In this document: piece by piece, positions 1 to 8,375 of the stretch
Layout: the number at the start of each line of letters is the position of its first letter
Position numbering within the stretch: the stretch's first letter is position 1
Assembly (NCBI GenBank): GCA_021732785.1
Contig: JAKFUG010000001.1
Location: 1-64,000, forward strand
Length of the DNA: 64,000 bases
Direction: 5' to 3'
Source of the DNA: Planctomycetaceae bacterium
GTDB lineage: Bacteria; Planctomycetota; Planctomycetia; Planctomycetales; Planctomycetaceae
Translations under genes and position numbers: made by a program
Notes under the pieces: model-generated
What the model was told of the DNA's origin: nothing
The model's input: only the letters and a program-made list of their open reading frames with translations
Databases searched by the model: none

Positions 1-2
1 TG

Positions 3-143
3 CGGGCCTTTCTGGTGATCGAAAAGTGGTGCTTCCACACCGGCATGAACTGGCTGTCCGCGAAGTGGGGCATCGTCCGCGACGCCGTCCGCGCCTACCG
101 CACCCAACCCCACTATCGCCAACCAAACCCAGCCACTGCGTAA
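3..143 (+). CDS. C-terminal fragment of an unrecognised protein
   Basis: An open frame enters from the left edge and ends at TAA 141-143, giving the last 46 residues of a protein. The visible tail is moderately aromatic and basic (a KWCFHTGMNWLSAKWGIVRD stretch) with no hydrophobic segment or known motif. It converges on the glycosyltransferase gene that ends at 173. I do not recognise the family, and the rest of the gene lies outside the window. Confidence 0.5.
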   Translation, partial: RAFLVIEKWCFHTGMNWLSAKWGIVRDAVRAYRTQPHYRQPNPATA

Positions 144-172
144 CTCCTAAATCATTCGCCCGCGACCACCCA

Positions 173-1012
173 CTAATCCGCCCACCAGTAGCGGACGATG
201 CACCACAGCGCGTTGAAGCCATCGCTCGGACGGATGTGCTTGCCCTGTTCGTATGTCCGACCGGAGTAACTGACCGACATCTCATACACCCGGTGTTTGC
301 GTCGCGCCACTTTCGCCGTTAATTCCGGTTCGATCCCAAAGCGATTTTGCTTCAGCGTCGGCCAGATGGAATCAATCGCCGCGCGACTGAAGACTTTGTA
401 ACACGTCTCCATGTCGGTGAGATTGAGATCAGTGAAGCAGTTCGAGATCCACGTCAGCCCTTTGTTCGCCACCGAATGCCAAAAGTACAGCACGCGATGC
501 TCGTGATCGCCGAGGAACCGGCTGCCGAACACGACATCGGCTTTCCCTTCCACAATCGGCCGCAGCAACCGCGGATATTCGCCGGGGTCGTATTCCAGGT
601 CGGCGTCCTGAATCAAGACAATATGACCGGTTGATTTTGAAAACCCCGTCCGAACCGCCGCCCCTTTGCCCTGATTCTTGACGTGGTAATGGCAGGCGAT
701 CTCGTTCATCGGATCGGGATTCGCCGCCGCTTCCGCCGCCAGATCCTGCATCACCATGCGGCTGCCGTCTTTGGAACCGTCATCGACGAGGACAATCTCC
801 TTGCGGATCGGCACGCGCCGCACACGATCGACCAGCGACCGCAACGTTTTTTCCTCGTTGTAAACCGGCACGACCACCGACAGCACCATGTCCGCAGGAA
901 CGGCATAGATGCCGACTTCACGGCAGGTAATCTCCCCCAGCGTCCGGCGATGGGCTTCGTACCACGCTTCGGTATAGGGGGTGACGGACAGATCGGCATC
1001 GCTCGTCGACAT
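173..1012 (-). CDS. Family 2 glycosyltransferase, dolichyl-phosphate-mannose-synthase-like
   Basis: A GT-A fold glycosyltransferase of about 279 residues, probably acting at the cytoplasmic membrane face and moving a sugar from a nucleotide sugar to a lipid phosphate or glycan. The N-terminal ~40 residues are extra; the catalytic domain then begins with [11 protein letters not shown], followed by [11 protein letters not shown] and the metal-binding [17 protein letters not shown]. DxD-type Asp residues are intact, and GSRF and the later ETCYKVF segment are typical of DPM1/GtrB-like enzymes. There is no C-terminal membrane domain, so it resembles short DPM1 forms. I chose the ATG at 1012 (MSTSDAD); an upstream start at 1036 is possible. 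The acceptor cannot be read from the sequence. Confidence 0.9.
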   Translation of the reverse strand: MSTSDADLSVTPYTEAWYEAHRRTLGEITCREVGIYAVPADMVLSVVVPVYNEEKTLRSLVDRVRRVPIRKEIVLVDDGSKDGSRMVMQDLAAEAAANPDPMNEIACHYHVKNQGKGAAVRTGFSKSTGHIVLIQDADLEYDPGEYPRLLRPIVEGKADVVFGSRFLGDHEHRVLYFWHSVANKGLTWISNCFTDLNLTDMETCYKVFSRAAIDSIWPTLKQNRFGIEPELTAKVARRKHRVYEMSVSYSGRTYEQGKHIRPSDGFNALWCIVRYWWAD

Positions 1013-1070
1013 GAATGATCTCGAAACACAGGACACGACGGATTAGACAGTGGACGAATTCAAAGGCGTC

Positions 1071-1134
1071 GGGGCGGGGGCCCCGACCTCAGTTTCCTGA
1101 TATCTTCAACACCAAAGGTCGGAGCCCCTGCCCC
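1071..1134. repeat. Imperfect inverted repeat, GGGGC(A/G)GGGGCYCCGACCT family
   Basis: Left arm 1071-1089 and right arm 1116-1134 are reverse complements with two mismatches, separated by a 26-base loop. This lies in the 354-base gap (1013-1366) between the divergent glycosyltransferase and DUF4432 genes. Apart from this palindrome I see nothing coding in the gap. It looks like a REP-type dispersed element rather than a terminator, because both flanking genes point away from it. Confidence 0.7.
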
Positions 1135-1366
1135 AACTCTTCTCACCGACACATGATCAGAAATCGGGCTCGCTCACCGCAAGCTGGCGAATCTCACGGA
1201 CCCCACTTAGACTGTTCCCCGCAGAGGAGTTGCGGGCGAAACGTCGGAACGAACAACGATAGTCGCCACGGGCGTGACATTCCAGCAGTACGCGGAAATC
1301 CGGTCCTCTGCGAGCGTTCTCCCGTCCCGTTGTCGAAATAATCGGTTTCTATTTGCCAGGGATCCC

Positions 1367-2551
1367 ATGCTGCCGGATCGAGACTTCGTCATTACCTGCT
1401 GCGATTCGGGTGTCCATCACGATGCGTTCCATGTCGGCCCAAAGGAATGCGGCCCGCTCGCCGGGGCCGGACACTGGGGCGTGACGGCGACCACCCTCCG
1501 CGGCGGCGAAAGCGACGGTGTGCAGGTGGTGACGGTCAATAACGGCGCGATCGAACTGTCGTTGCTGCCGACCCGCGGCATGGGTGTGTGGAAAGGACGG
1601 TACCGCGATTTGCCGCTCGGCTGGCAATCGCCGGTGCGACGCCCGGTTCATCCTTCGCTGGTGAATCTCCACGATCGCAACGGCCTTGGATGGCTGAATG
1701 GCTTCAACGAACTGATGTGCCGTTGTGGATTGGCGTTCAACGGTCCGCCGGGACAGGATGAAGGCACGGCGATCACACTGCACGGACGGATCGCCAATTT
1801 GCCCGCTCACCGCGTGGTAGTGCGAATTGATTCCGAACGGCCAGGAACCATTGAAGTACAGGGCGTGGTGGATGAAGCATCGATGTTCGGCCCGGCCCTG
1901 CGAATTACATCGACCGTGCGCATGCAAGCGGGATGTTCGCGCGTCGATTTCATCGATGAAGTCACCAACCTCGGTGGATCGGAAACGCCGTTATCACTTT
2001 TGTATCACATCAATATTGGCCAGCCGTTTCTCGAAGAAGGTTCGGAGAACGTCGTCCCCCATCGCGAAATCGTGCCGCGCGATCCGCATTCAGCGAAGGG
2101 CGTCGCAAACCATGCCGTATATGGCCCGCCGACCACCGGGCTGCCGGAAGAGGCGTTCTTCTACCGCCCGGTGGCCGACGAACACGGTTGGTCGACCGCC
2201 GTGCTAAAAAACAAAGCGGCCACCGCGGCGTTCGGCGTACACTTCAAGACCGAGCAATTGCCGTGCTTCACGGTGTGGAAGAACACGCAATCGCTGGCTG
2301 AAGGGTATGTCACCGGTCTCGAACCGGGCGTGAACCTGCCGAACTTTCGGGCGTACGAACGGCAACAAGATCGGTTGCCGAAACTTGCCCCCGGTGCGAC
2401 CTATCGCAGCGAATTTGCCTGGGAATTTGCGGACAATTCAAGTGATGTCACGACGATGGTGGACCGCGTAAAGGCGTTGCAGGCAACCGTCACGCCGATT
2501 GTCCACGCGGCTCCGCAACCGGGGTGGTCACCCTCGGGCGACCTCCAATAG
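1367..2551 (+). CDS. DUF4432 family protein (aldose 1-epimerase-like fold)
   Basis: About 394 residues of the galactose-mutarotase-like superfamily, DUF4432 branch, thought to act on sugars in the cytoplasm; the substrate is unknown. Family landmarks are the early LLPTRGMGVWKGRYR segment, GWLNGFNELMCRCGL, the histidine in LHGRIAN, and SLLYHINIGQPFLEEGS, which carries a further conserved His and acidic residues. The C-terminal half ends with a GLEPGVNLPNFRAYER stretch typical of mutarotase-fold proteins. The frame stays open upstream to 1274, but that part is not protein-like, and the ATG at 1367 (MLPDRDF) gives the usual family length. It converges on argG with a hairpin between them. No sugar-metabolism partner is adjacent. 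Confidence 0.87.
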   Translation: MLPDRDFVITCCDSGVHHDAFHVGPKECGPLAGAGHWGVTATTLRGGESDGVQVVTVNNGAIELSLLPTRGMGVWKGRYRDLPLGWQSPVRRPVHPSLVNLHDRNGLGWLNGFNELMCRCGLAFNGPPGQDEGTAITLHGRIANLPAHRVVVRIDSERPGTIEVQGVVDEASMFGPALRITSTVRMQAGCSRVDFIDEVTNLGGSETPLSLLYHINIGQPFLEEGSENVVPHREIVPRDPHSAKGVANHAVYGPPTTGLPEEAFFYRPVADEHGWSTAVLKNKAATAAFGVHFKTEQLPCFTVWKNTQSLAEGYVTGLEPGVNLPNFRAYERQQDRLPKLAPGATYRSEFAWEFADNSSDVTTMVDRVKALQATVTPIVHAAPQPGWSPSGDLQ

Positions 2552-2614
2552 ACGCTTGCCGCTTAGCGGATCCCACAGGCCGCATCCAAGTTCCGCCCCA
2601 TCCGCAACGAACAA

Positions 2615-2646
2615 GCATCCCGGCTGCGAGGAAGCAGCCGGGATGC
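2615..2646. terminator. Hairpin between convergent DUF4432 and argG genes
   Basis: GCATCCCGGCTGC and GCAGCCGGGATGC form a perfect 13-bp stem around a 6-base loop, placed between two convergent stop codons. There is no long T-run on either strand. The same core, with a compensatory A-T to G-C change in the stem, recurs at 43625-43658, so it belongs to a repeated hairpin family. A bidirectional transcription-ending role is inferred. Confidence 0.65.
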
Positions 2647-2654
2647 GGCGTCGC

Positions 2655-3869
2655 TTAATACCCGCGCTTGCGGATTTCCGCCTGCACGCGGCTCGGCAGA
2701 CCCATGATGCGCAGGAAGCCTTCCGCATCCGTCTGGTTGTAGCTGCCGCCGCCTTCCATGCTGGCGATGGCTTCGTCGTACAGGCTATTCGGGCTGGTGC
2801 GGCTCTGAACGAAGATATTGCCCTTGTATAACCCGAACGTCACTTCGCCGGTCACCGGCCGTTGGGAATTCTGCAAGAAGGCCATCAGGGCGTCCATCTT
2901 CGCGGTATACCAGAATCCGTAATACACCATCTCGGCGATTTCCGGCGAGATGCGGTCACGCAGATGGAGCAGGTCGCGGTCGACCGTTAGTTGTTCGACG
3001 ACGCGGTGGGCTTCATAAAGCAGCGTCATGCCGGGGGCTTCGTACACGCCGCGGCTCTTCATGCCGACGAAGCGGTTTTCGATCATATCGATCCGGCCGA
3101 CGCCGTTGCGACCACCGATGGTGTTGAGTTCCTTCACCATTTCGAGGGCCGACCGTTTTTGCCCGTTGAGCGTGACGGGCACCCCCTTGTCGAAACCGAT
3201 TTTGACCGACTCGACTTTATCCGGCGCGGCTTGCGGCGAGACCGTCATACCGAATTCGACGATGTCGACACCGCACACCGTCGGGTCTTCGAGTTTGCCG
3301 GCTTCATAGCTGATGTGCAGGCAGTTTTCGTCGGAACTATACGGCTTCGAAACCGACGCCTTCACCGGGATGTTCTTCTCGGCACAGTAAGCGATCATCT
3401 CCGTGCGGCCGGGGAACAGGGCGCGGAACTTTTCCATCCGCCATGGGGCGATAATCTTCACATGCGGATTGAGGGCATCCGCGGCCAGTTGGAACCGGCA
3501 CTGATCGTTCCCCTTGCCGGTCGCGCCGTGGGCATACGCATTCGCCCCGACTTCCTTCGCCACCTGCAGGCAAACCTTGGAAATCAGCGGCCGCGCGATC
3601 GAGGTGCCGAGGAGATAAATCCCTTCGTAGCGGGCCTGCCACTGCATCACCGGGAAGGCGAAATCGCGGCAGAGCTCTTCCTGCACGTCGACGATGCGGG
3701 CCGATTTCGCCCCGCAATCGTGGGCTTTCTTGAGGATCGCCTCGCGATCTTCGCACGGCTGGCCGAGGTCAACGTAAACGCAGTGGACCTCGTAACCTTC
3801 GTCCTGCAGCCATCCGAGAATGACCGAAGTATCCAACCCGCCCGAGTACGCCAGCACACAACTCGCCAT
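2655..3869 (-). CDS. argG: Argininosuccinate synthase
   Basis: Joins citrulline and aspartate with ATP to give argininosuccinate, the penultimate step of arginine synthesis, in the cytoplasm. The 404-residue length matches the family. The N-terminal nucleotide-binding P-loop reads VLAYSGGLDTSVI (SGGLDTS), followed by VDLGQP, the YLLGTSIARPLI signature, GATGKGNDQCRF and KPYSSDENCLHISYEAG. The frame remains open upstream to 4457, but residues before the ATG at 3869 (MASCVLAYSGG) do not belong to the family. No other arginine gene is adjacent, so it is probably transcribed alone, ending near the hairpin at 2615-2646. Confidence 0.97.
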   Translation of the reverse strand: MASCVLAYSGGLDTSVILGWLQDEGYEVHCVYVDLGQPCEDREAILKKAHDCGAKSARIVDVQEELCRDFAFPVMQWQARYEGIYLLGTSIARPLISKVCLQVAKEVGANAYAHGATGKGNDQCRFQLAADALNPHVKIIAPWRMEKFRALFPGRTEMIAYCAEKNIPVKASVSKPYSSDENCLHISYEAGKLEDPTVCGVDIVEFGMTVSPQAAPDKVESVKIGFDKGVPVTLNGQKRSALEMVKELNTIGGRNGVGRIDMIENRFVGMKSRGVYEAPGMTLLYEAHRVVEQLTVDRDLLHLRDRISPEIAEMVYYGFWYTAKMDALMAFLQNSQRPVTGEVTFGLYKGNIFVQSRTSPNSLYDEAIASMEGGGSYNQTDAEGFLRIMGLPSRVQAEIRKRGY

Positions 3870-3943
3870 GACCAGATTCGCTTTCCGCGTGAAATTGAGA
3901 TGCACCCACGGGTGGGCCCTGTTTGGCCCGTATCTTAACAGGT

Positions 3944-3976
3944 GAAGCCCCCCAGGGAAGGCATTCCCTGGGCTTC
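3944..3976. repeat. Hairpin of the GAAGCCCAGGGAA family
   Basis: GAAGCCC-CC-CAGGGAA pairs with TTCCCTGGGCTTC, with a 2-base bulge in the left arm. It lies between the divergent argG (start 3869) and the + strand gene starting at 4053. The same stem recurs at 15831, 17962 and, with altered but paired bases, at 19404. Here it lies upstream of genes, so it may be a stray copy or a leader hairpin rather than a terminator. Confidence 0.6.
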
Positions 3977-4052
3977 CTTGATTTCCCTTCGCGGTTCCTT
4001 GAAAATCAGATTGACCGAGAACCAAAGTGAGCTGGGTGCAGGAAGGTGCCGG

Positions 4053-4658
4053 ATGTCGATTGAACTGGCGGAAAAGCTGAAGCAGAAACTCACCGACAAG
4101 TGGGTAGTCGTTGACCCCGCGGCTCCCGAACTGAAGCGGTTCGCCCAATGGACCGGCAAGGTGAAGACGGTCAACATGAACGGGCGGGCGCTCGTCGAAT
4201 TCGATGGTCCGGTCGACATCAGTTGGTACGATATCGACCCGGCGTTTCTGACGGTCGTCGATGGTCCGAAACCGAAGGCGGCGCCGGCACCGAAGAAAGA
4301 AGCCGCCCCCGCTGCGAAAGCCGCGGCTCCTGCCGCCTCCAAACCGGGCGGGGGAAGTCCGCTCGATGCGATTCGCGCCGCTGGTGGTGCGAAACCCGCT
4401 GGTGCTGCTCCGGCGGCCGGGGCGAAACTCTCGCCAATTGAAATCATGCGGGCTCAAGCGGCCGCGAAAGCCGCTGCCGCGGGGGGGACTGCGACCGCTC
4501 CGCCAGCGGCCGTCGCCGCTGCTCTAGTGGAAGTACCGGCTGCGGCTCCGGTCGAAGCCCCCGCGAAACCGGCCGTGCCGACGACCGGTCCCGATGGCAA
4601 AAAGCTGTCACCGCTGGAAATGGCGCGTCTGCAAGGGGCGGCGAAGAACCCGTCTTGA
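4053..4658 (+). CDS. Small Ala/Pro-rich protein with repeated S-P-[IL]-[DE] motif, function unknown
   Basis: A 201-residue protein with a compact N-terminal domain (about residues 1-70, ending DISWYDIDPAFLTVV) and a long Ala/Pro/Lys-rich tail. Three copies of a short helical-looking motif sit in the tail: SPLDAIRAA near 102, SPIEIMRAQAAAKAAAAGG near 127 and SPLEMARLQGAAK near 186. The extension of the Rieske protein at 35819-36904 carries closely similar motifs (STADILAKIRAQKAAAAGG). I place the start at ATG 4053 because GGAAGG lies about 6 bases upstream; the open frame to 3942 runs through a hairpin. No signal peptide or membrane segment is seen. I do not recognise the family, and the motif may be a docking peptide. 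Confidence 0.75.
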   Translation: MSIELAEKLKQKLTDKWVVVDPAAPELKRFAQWTGKVKTVNMNGRALVEFDGPVDISWYDIDPAFLTVVDGPKPKAAPAPKKEAAPAAKAAAPAASKPGGGSPLDAIRAAGGAKPAGAAPAAGAKLSPIEIMRAQAAAKAAAAGGTATAPPAAVAAALVEVPAAAPVEAPAKPAVPTTGPDGKKLSPLEMARLQGAAKNPS

Positions 4659-4691
4659 TTAACGCGAACTTTGTGGTCCGCTAAACGCAAG

Positions 4692-5078
4692 CTAGGCGGC
4701 TTTGCGACGGCTGCGGCGACCGTAATAGGTGACCGTTGTCCCGGCTTTGCCGTTCCCGTTGCCGTCCACCGCTTCCACGATGTAGCTGTTGGACAGCAGG
4801 CGGTAGAACAGCAGCAGCACAAACGCCCCGGCCGTTCCAGCGCAGAAGCCGATCGGGCTGATGGGCGTGATCTTGTAGCTGGTGTTGAACAGCAGCAGCA
4901 CGCCACAGCCGATGAGGCTGCCGACAATCCCCATGAGCATCGTTCCCACGGCACCGCCGGGGTCACGGCCGGGCATCAGGCCCTTCGCGGCGAGTCCCAC
5001 GAGGGTTCCAAATCCCACCCACACCAAGAGTTCGTGGGCGGCTTGCTGCAAAATCGCCATCAGGTTGCTATCCGGCAT
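4692..5078 (-). CDS. GlsB/YeaQ/YmgE-type (transglycosylase-associated) membrane protein
   Basis: About 128 residues with three hydrophobic helices (LLVWVGFGTLVGLAAKGL, GTMLMGIVGSLIGCGVLLLF and IGFCAGTAGAFVLLLFYRLL) separated by a glycine-rich GRDPGGAVGTMLMG loop. This GRDPGG-plus-glycine-rich-helix pattern is the hallmark of the YeaQ/GlsB family, small inner-membrane proteins linked to general stress in other bacteria. The basic C-terminus (GRRSRRKAA) should face the cytoplasm. Family members are usually 80-90 residues; this one has an extended N-terminus and a longer tail. The ATG at 5078 (MPDSNLM) is preferred over an upstream start at 5135 that lies in a repeat. It converges on the 4053-4658 gene. 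Confidence 0.85.
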   Translation of the reverse strand: MPDSNLMAILQQAAHELLVWVGFGTLVGLAAKGLMPGRDPGGAVGTMLMGIVGSLIGCGVLLLFNTSYKITPISPIGFCAGTAGAFVLLLFYRLLSNSYIVEAVDGNGNGKAGTTVTYYGRRSRRKAA

Positions 5079-5096
5079 GGGAAGGCCTTTGGTTAG

Positions 5097-5130
5097 TCGA
5101 GAGTCGAGAGCGGAGCGTCCAGAGCCAGAC
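5097..5130. repeat. Dispersed repeat, copy 1 (TCGAGAGCGGAG...GAGCCAGAC)
   Basis: The stretch reads TCGAGAGTCGAGAGCGGAG followed by CGTCCAGAGCCAGAC. A second copy lies at 19365-19401. This copy sits just upstream of the GlsB-like gene. The rest of the 402-base gap 5079-5480 holds only the terminator at 5408-5444; a 132-codon open frame there (5175-5573) runs into pfaD and is not protein-like. Confidence 0.6.
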
Positions 5131-5407
5131 TGCATCAGCGTGGCGACCGAACTTCCACCCGCCTCCCGGGAATAGTGTTGAGCGCTCCCCGTTCAATACA
5201 GGGCTGTGTGAAAGAGAATCGGTTATGCCGGACGTGCGGCTTGAACCGGTTCTACGAGGTGAAAATCAACGGAAACCATTGCCGCAGAAATAGATCGGTG
5301 AAGAATTCCCGTGCTGGAATTCTGCTGACAAAGACGTCACTCGCGTTACAGTTTCGCCAATCGTCAAAGTCAGCCGGCAGGAATGATCACTGCGGCTGGA
5401 GATCAAT

Positions 5408-5444
5408 AGAAAACCCGCACTCCAACAAGGTGTCGGAGTGCGGG
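5408..5444 (-). terminator. Rho-independent terminator of pfaD
   Basis: On the minus strand CCCGCACTCC and GGAGTGCGGG form a perfect 10-bp stem with an 11-base loop, followed directly by TTTT. It starts 37 bases beyond the pfaD stop codon. Confidence 0.85.
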
Positions 5445-5480
5445 CGAATTGTTGATTCTGTCGCTCAAGCGATGCTGCGA

Positions 5481-7124
5481 TTACAACCCGAGGCGGGCTT
5501 TCACATCATCGAGTTCGCGCGGGCCGATTTGTGTTGCTTCGGCGGGAACCGGGAAACCCTGACTGCGCAGTGAGTTCAGACGCGTCATCACCGCCGCGCC
5601 GTGAATCAGGTTGTACCCGACGACAGTCACATTGCGATTCGCCGGTTGTTGCAGGAAGGTTCCCTTGGCCCACTCGTTGAACGCCCCCATCGCGGGCCCG
5701 CACCAGATCTGGTAATCGAGCCGCCGGTCGGCCAGCCCGGAGTTCGCCCAGCGCGAGGCTTGGCCGAGATACCAGCGGAAGACCAAGGCCATCTTGTGCT
5801 TGGGATCTTTTGCGGCCTTCGTGATCTGGCTCGGATCACGCTGCGTGAAGAATGATTCCGTCGAGCTCCAAACCTCATCGAGCGTGCACTTGAAGATTGT
5901 TTTCTCGATGGTCGCCCGTTCGTTGGCTGGCAGTGCTTCAATGCTCGGATACTCGCGGTAGAGGTCGTACAGCTTCGAAGCGCGCATCGGAAACATCGTG
6001 CCGCGTTTGAGCACCTGAACCTTCACACCCATTTCGAACATGTCGGCGGCGGGACACATGGTGGTGTCGGCCTGTTCGGCGTCGGCGAGCATCTGCCGGA
6101 CAACATCGCACGTGCCGGATTCGATGCACGCCTGATTAACAGAGCCGACCATCACGTAGCTGGCCCCCATCGCAAACCCGGCGGCGGTCGAAGCCGGGGT
6201 CGAAATCCCGCCCGCGGCACCGACGCGGAGCGGTTGCGCAAATTTGTATTGCGCCATCGCCCGATCGCGAAGCTGCAACATCGTCGGAATGAGCGTCACC
6301 GCGGGGCGATTGTCCGTGTGACCGCCCGAATCCGCTTCGGCCGTAAGATCTTGAGCGATCGGGATTTGCTCCGCGAGTTTGGCTTGGGCATGCGTTAACA
6401 GCCCTTGTTCGACCAATTGCGACAACATCTTGGCGGGCGGCGGGGCAAAGAACTTCGACGCCACTTCGACGCGGGAAACCTTGCACATCACGCGATTGGG
6501 GGTGACGATTTCGCCATTGGGACCGAGATGAATGCCGTGGGTCCGGAAGCGCACCACGTTAATCGTCAGGTCGAGAAACGCGGAGGCTTCCGCAAGTTTC
6601 ACGCCCCGTTGGATATAGAGCTCCACGCATCCCCGTTCGAGTGACGGATCGTGCGGGCTGTGGATCAGGTTGAAACCATACGGTTTGCCGGGAATGTTAG
6701 CCTGAATGCGGTCAATGGCGGCCTCGACCCGGGGGAGGGCCAGACCGGCGGAACCGAACATGCCCATCATGCCCGCGCGACCGAGGGCTTCCACGATTTC
6801 CGCGGACCCAATCCCCGCGGCCATCCCGCCGGAGACGTACGCATAGCGGGTCCCGTGATCCAAATTGAACGACGGATCGCCCAGGTTTTCGGGATGAATC
6901 GGCGGCACAAACCCCACCACAGGATAGGCTTGTGCATCGTGCGAGTCGGGGCCGATTGCCCCGCGACCGCCACGGGCCAACGCATAACCCTGCGTCGTAC
7001 TGACGATATACAGCGGCTGGTGCAAATCATTAACGGCTTCGGTGATCGACACGGGATCAATCGCCAGCGGCGTGCCGTCGGAAGTCCACCAACCAAGCAG
7101 TGAGGGGGCCGGTGCCAAACTCAT
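5481..7124 (-). CDS. pfaD: PfaD-family FMN-dependent enoyl reductase (polyunsaturated fatty acid synthase component)
   Basis: A 547-residue TIM-barrel flavoprotein of the nitronate monooxygenase-like/PfaD family. PfaD proteins act in trans as enoyl reductases of PfaABC polyunsaturated fatty acid or polyketide synthases. Evidence is the N-terminal SLLGWWTSDG...ITEAVNDLHQPLYIV segment typical of PfaD, RYAYVSGGMAAGIGSAEIVEALGRAGMMGMFGSAGL, KPYGFNLIHSPHDP, and the FMN-phosphate-binding GAAGGISTPASTAAGFAMGA. The C-terminal ~150 residues (DEVWSSTESFFTQRDP...FRWYLGQASRWANSG) are the PfaD-specific helical part. Length fits the family. It stands alone: no ketosynthase or acyl-carrier gene is nearby, so its partner synthase is elsewhere or it works otherwise. 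It is divergent from pdxJ and has its own terminator. Confidence 0.92.
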   Translation of the reverse strand: MSLAPAPSLLGWWTSDGTPLAIDPVSITEAVNDLHQPLYIVSTTQGYALARGGRGAIGPDSHDAQAYPVVGFVPPIHPENLGDPSFNLDHGTRYAYVSGGMAAGIGSAEIVEALGRAGMMGMFGSAGLALPRVEAAIDRIQANIPGKPYGFNLIHSPHDPSLERGCVELYIQRGVKLAEASAFLDLTINVVRFRTHGIHLGPNGEIVTPNRVMCKVSRVEVASKFFAPPPAKMLSQLVEQGLLTHAQAKLAEQIPIAQDLTAEADSGGHTDNRPAVTLIPTMLQLRDRAMAQYKFAQPLRVGAAGGISTPASTAAGFAMGASYVMVGSVNQACIESGTCDVVRQMLADAEQADTTMCPAADMFEMGVKVQVLKRGTMFPMRASKLYDLYREYPSIEALPANERATIEKTIFKCTLDEVWSSTESFFTQRDPSQITKAAKDPKHKMALVFRWYLGQASRWANSGLADRRLDYQIWCGPAMGAFNEWAKGTFLQQPANRNVTVVGYNLIHGAAVMTRLNSLRSQGFPVPAEATQIGPRELDDVKARLGL

Positions 7125-7572
7125 CGTCTCTTCGCCTAAACGGATAACGGACTGCGTCGCGACAGACGGAAATCACCGATTCGCCATTCTGCGATGCTCG
7201 TTGAACGGGAGTATTCTGCCGCACGGATAGAGAAAGTGATCGGCTTCTGCGAGCGCAGAATCGATAGAACTCGTAAACCCGTAACCCACCGTCGTTAAAG
7301 TGGCCTCAAATTGCGCAGGTTTCGGCGTTTGATTCATGAAAAAGGCGTTTGGAACAGTCGGTTCTGCGAGATTTGACGGGCGAGAATCGGGAAAAGTCCT
7401 GACGCCCGGGCAATCCCACGAACACCCCCCCACCGGACGGAGGTATGCTCCCGATAGTGAAGACGGCTTTACATTCGGATGATGTGTATTCAGGATATCT
7501 GAACACGCGAACCGATTGTGCGGCTGCCGGGTTGCGGTGGTTGTGCTCACTCCTGTCAGACATTTTGTTGCT
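7125..7572. other. Divergent intergenic region, pfaD/pdxJ
   Basis: A 448-base gap between two divergent start codons, so it should contain promoters for both. I see no convincing sigma-70 -35/-10 pair, no strong palindrome and no RNA gene. Open frames through it on the minus strand are low quality. Confidence 0.5.
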
Positions 7573-8301
7573 ATGACATATCTCAGCGTGAATTTGAATA
7601 AGATCGCCCTGATTCGCAACAGCCGGGGGGGCCACCTCCCGAGTGTGACGCGGGCGGCTGAGATTTGTCTGGAAGCCGGTGCCGATGGCATCACGGTCCA
7701 TCCCCGTCCCGACCAGCGACACATTCGCTATTCCGATGTCGATGCCTTGAAAGCGATGCTCAAAGTCGAGTTGAACATCGAAGGCAATCCCTTCAACCGC
7801 ACATTTCTCGAAGTCGTGCGGCGTGTGCGTCCCGCGCAATGCACTTTCGTGCCGGATGCTCCCGCGCAACTGACGTCGGATCACGGATGGAATCTCGAAC
7901 TCGACGCCATGCGGCTGCGACCGGTGATTCAGGAGCTGTCGCGGTTAGGGATTCGGATCAGCCTGTTCGTAGATCCCGCCCCGCCATCCATGGCAGCCGC
8001 CCGGGCGTTGGGGGCGCAGCGCGTGGAACTCTATACCGGGCCGTATGCCAAAGAGTTTGGTTCGGGACGGACCGAAGGCGCCTTGGCGCAATATGCGGCC
8101 ACGGCCCAAGCCGCGCTCGATGCCGGGTTGGAAGTCAACGCCGGGCACGATCTGAATCAGGAAAATCTGGGACCGTTTCTCGATCAGGTCCCCGGCGTGG
8201 CGGAAGTTTCGATCGGTCACGCGCTGATTACAGAAGCGTTAGAAGACGGTTTGAGTGCGACCGTCCGCCGATATGCGGAAATCTGCCACCGGTCGCGCTG
8301 A
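7573..8301 (+). CDS. pdxJ: Pyridoxine 5'-phosphate synthase
   Basis: Condenses 1-deoxy-D-xylulose 5-phosphate with 3-amino-2-oxopropyl phosphate to make pyridoxine 5'-phosphate, the last ring-forming step of DXP-dependent vitamin B6 synthesis. At 242 residues it has the usual length. Landmarks are the N-terminal LSVNLNKIALIRNSRGG, GADGITVHPRPDQRHIR (substrate-phosphate and His region), LNIEGNPFNR, PAQCTFVPDAPAQLTSDHGW, RVELYTGPYA and the C-terminal EVSIGHALITEALEDG. ATG 7573 gives the standard MTYLSVNLNK start; the 19 upstream in-frame residues do not match the family. It precedes gdhA by 74 bases on the same strand. Confidence 0.96.
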   Translation: MTYLSVNLNKIALIRNSRGGHLPSVTRAAEICLEAGADGITVHPRPDQRHIRYSDVDALKAMLKVELNIEGNPFNRTFLEVVRRVRPAQCTFVPDAPAQLTSDHGWNLELDAMRLRPVIQELSRLGIRISLFVDPAPPSMAAARALGAQRVELYTGPYAKEFGSGRTEGALAQYAATAQAALDAGLEVNAGHDLNQENLGPFLDQVPGVAEVSIGHALITEALEDGLSATVRRYAEICHRSR

Positions 8302-8375
8302 CAAGTCGGTTGCTCGCGGGCTACGATCGTGGGGTCGGTTCTTGATGAGCCTCCCGCGTCGAAAAGGAAATCCCC

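Noticed and set aside
5175-5573. A 132-codon plus-strand open frame
   Set aside because: It runs over the pfaD terminator and into pfaD, and the product has no protein-like pattern.
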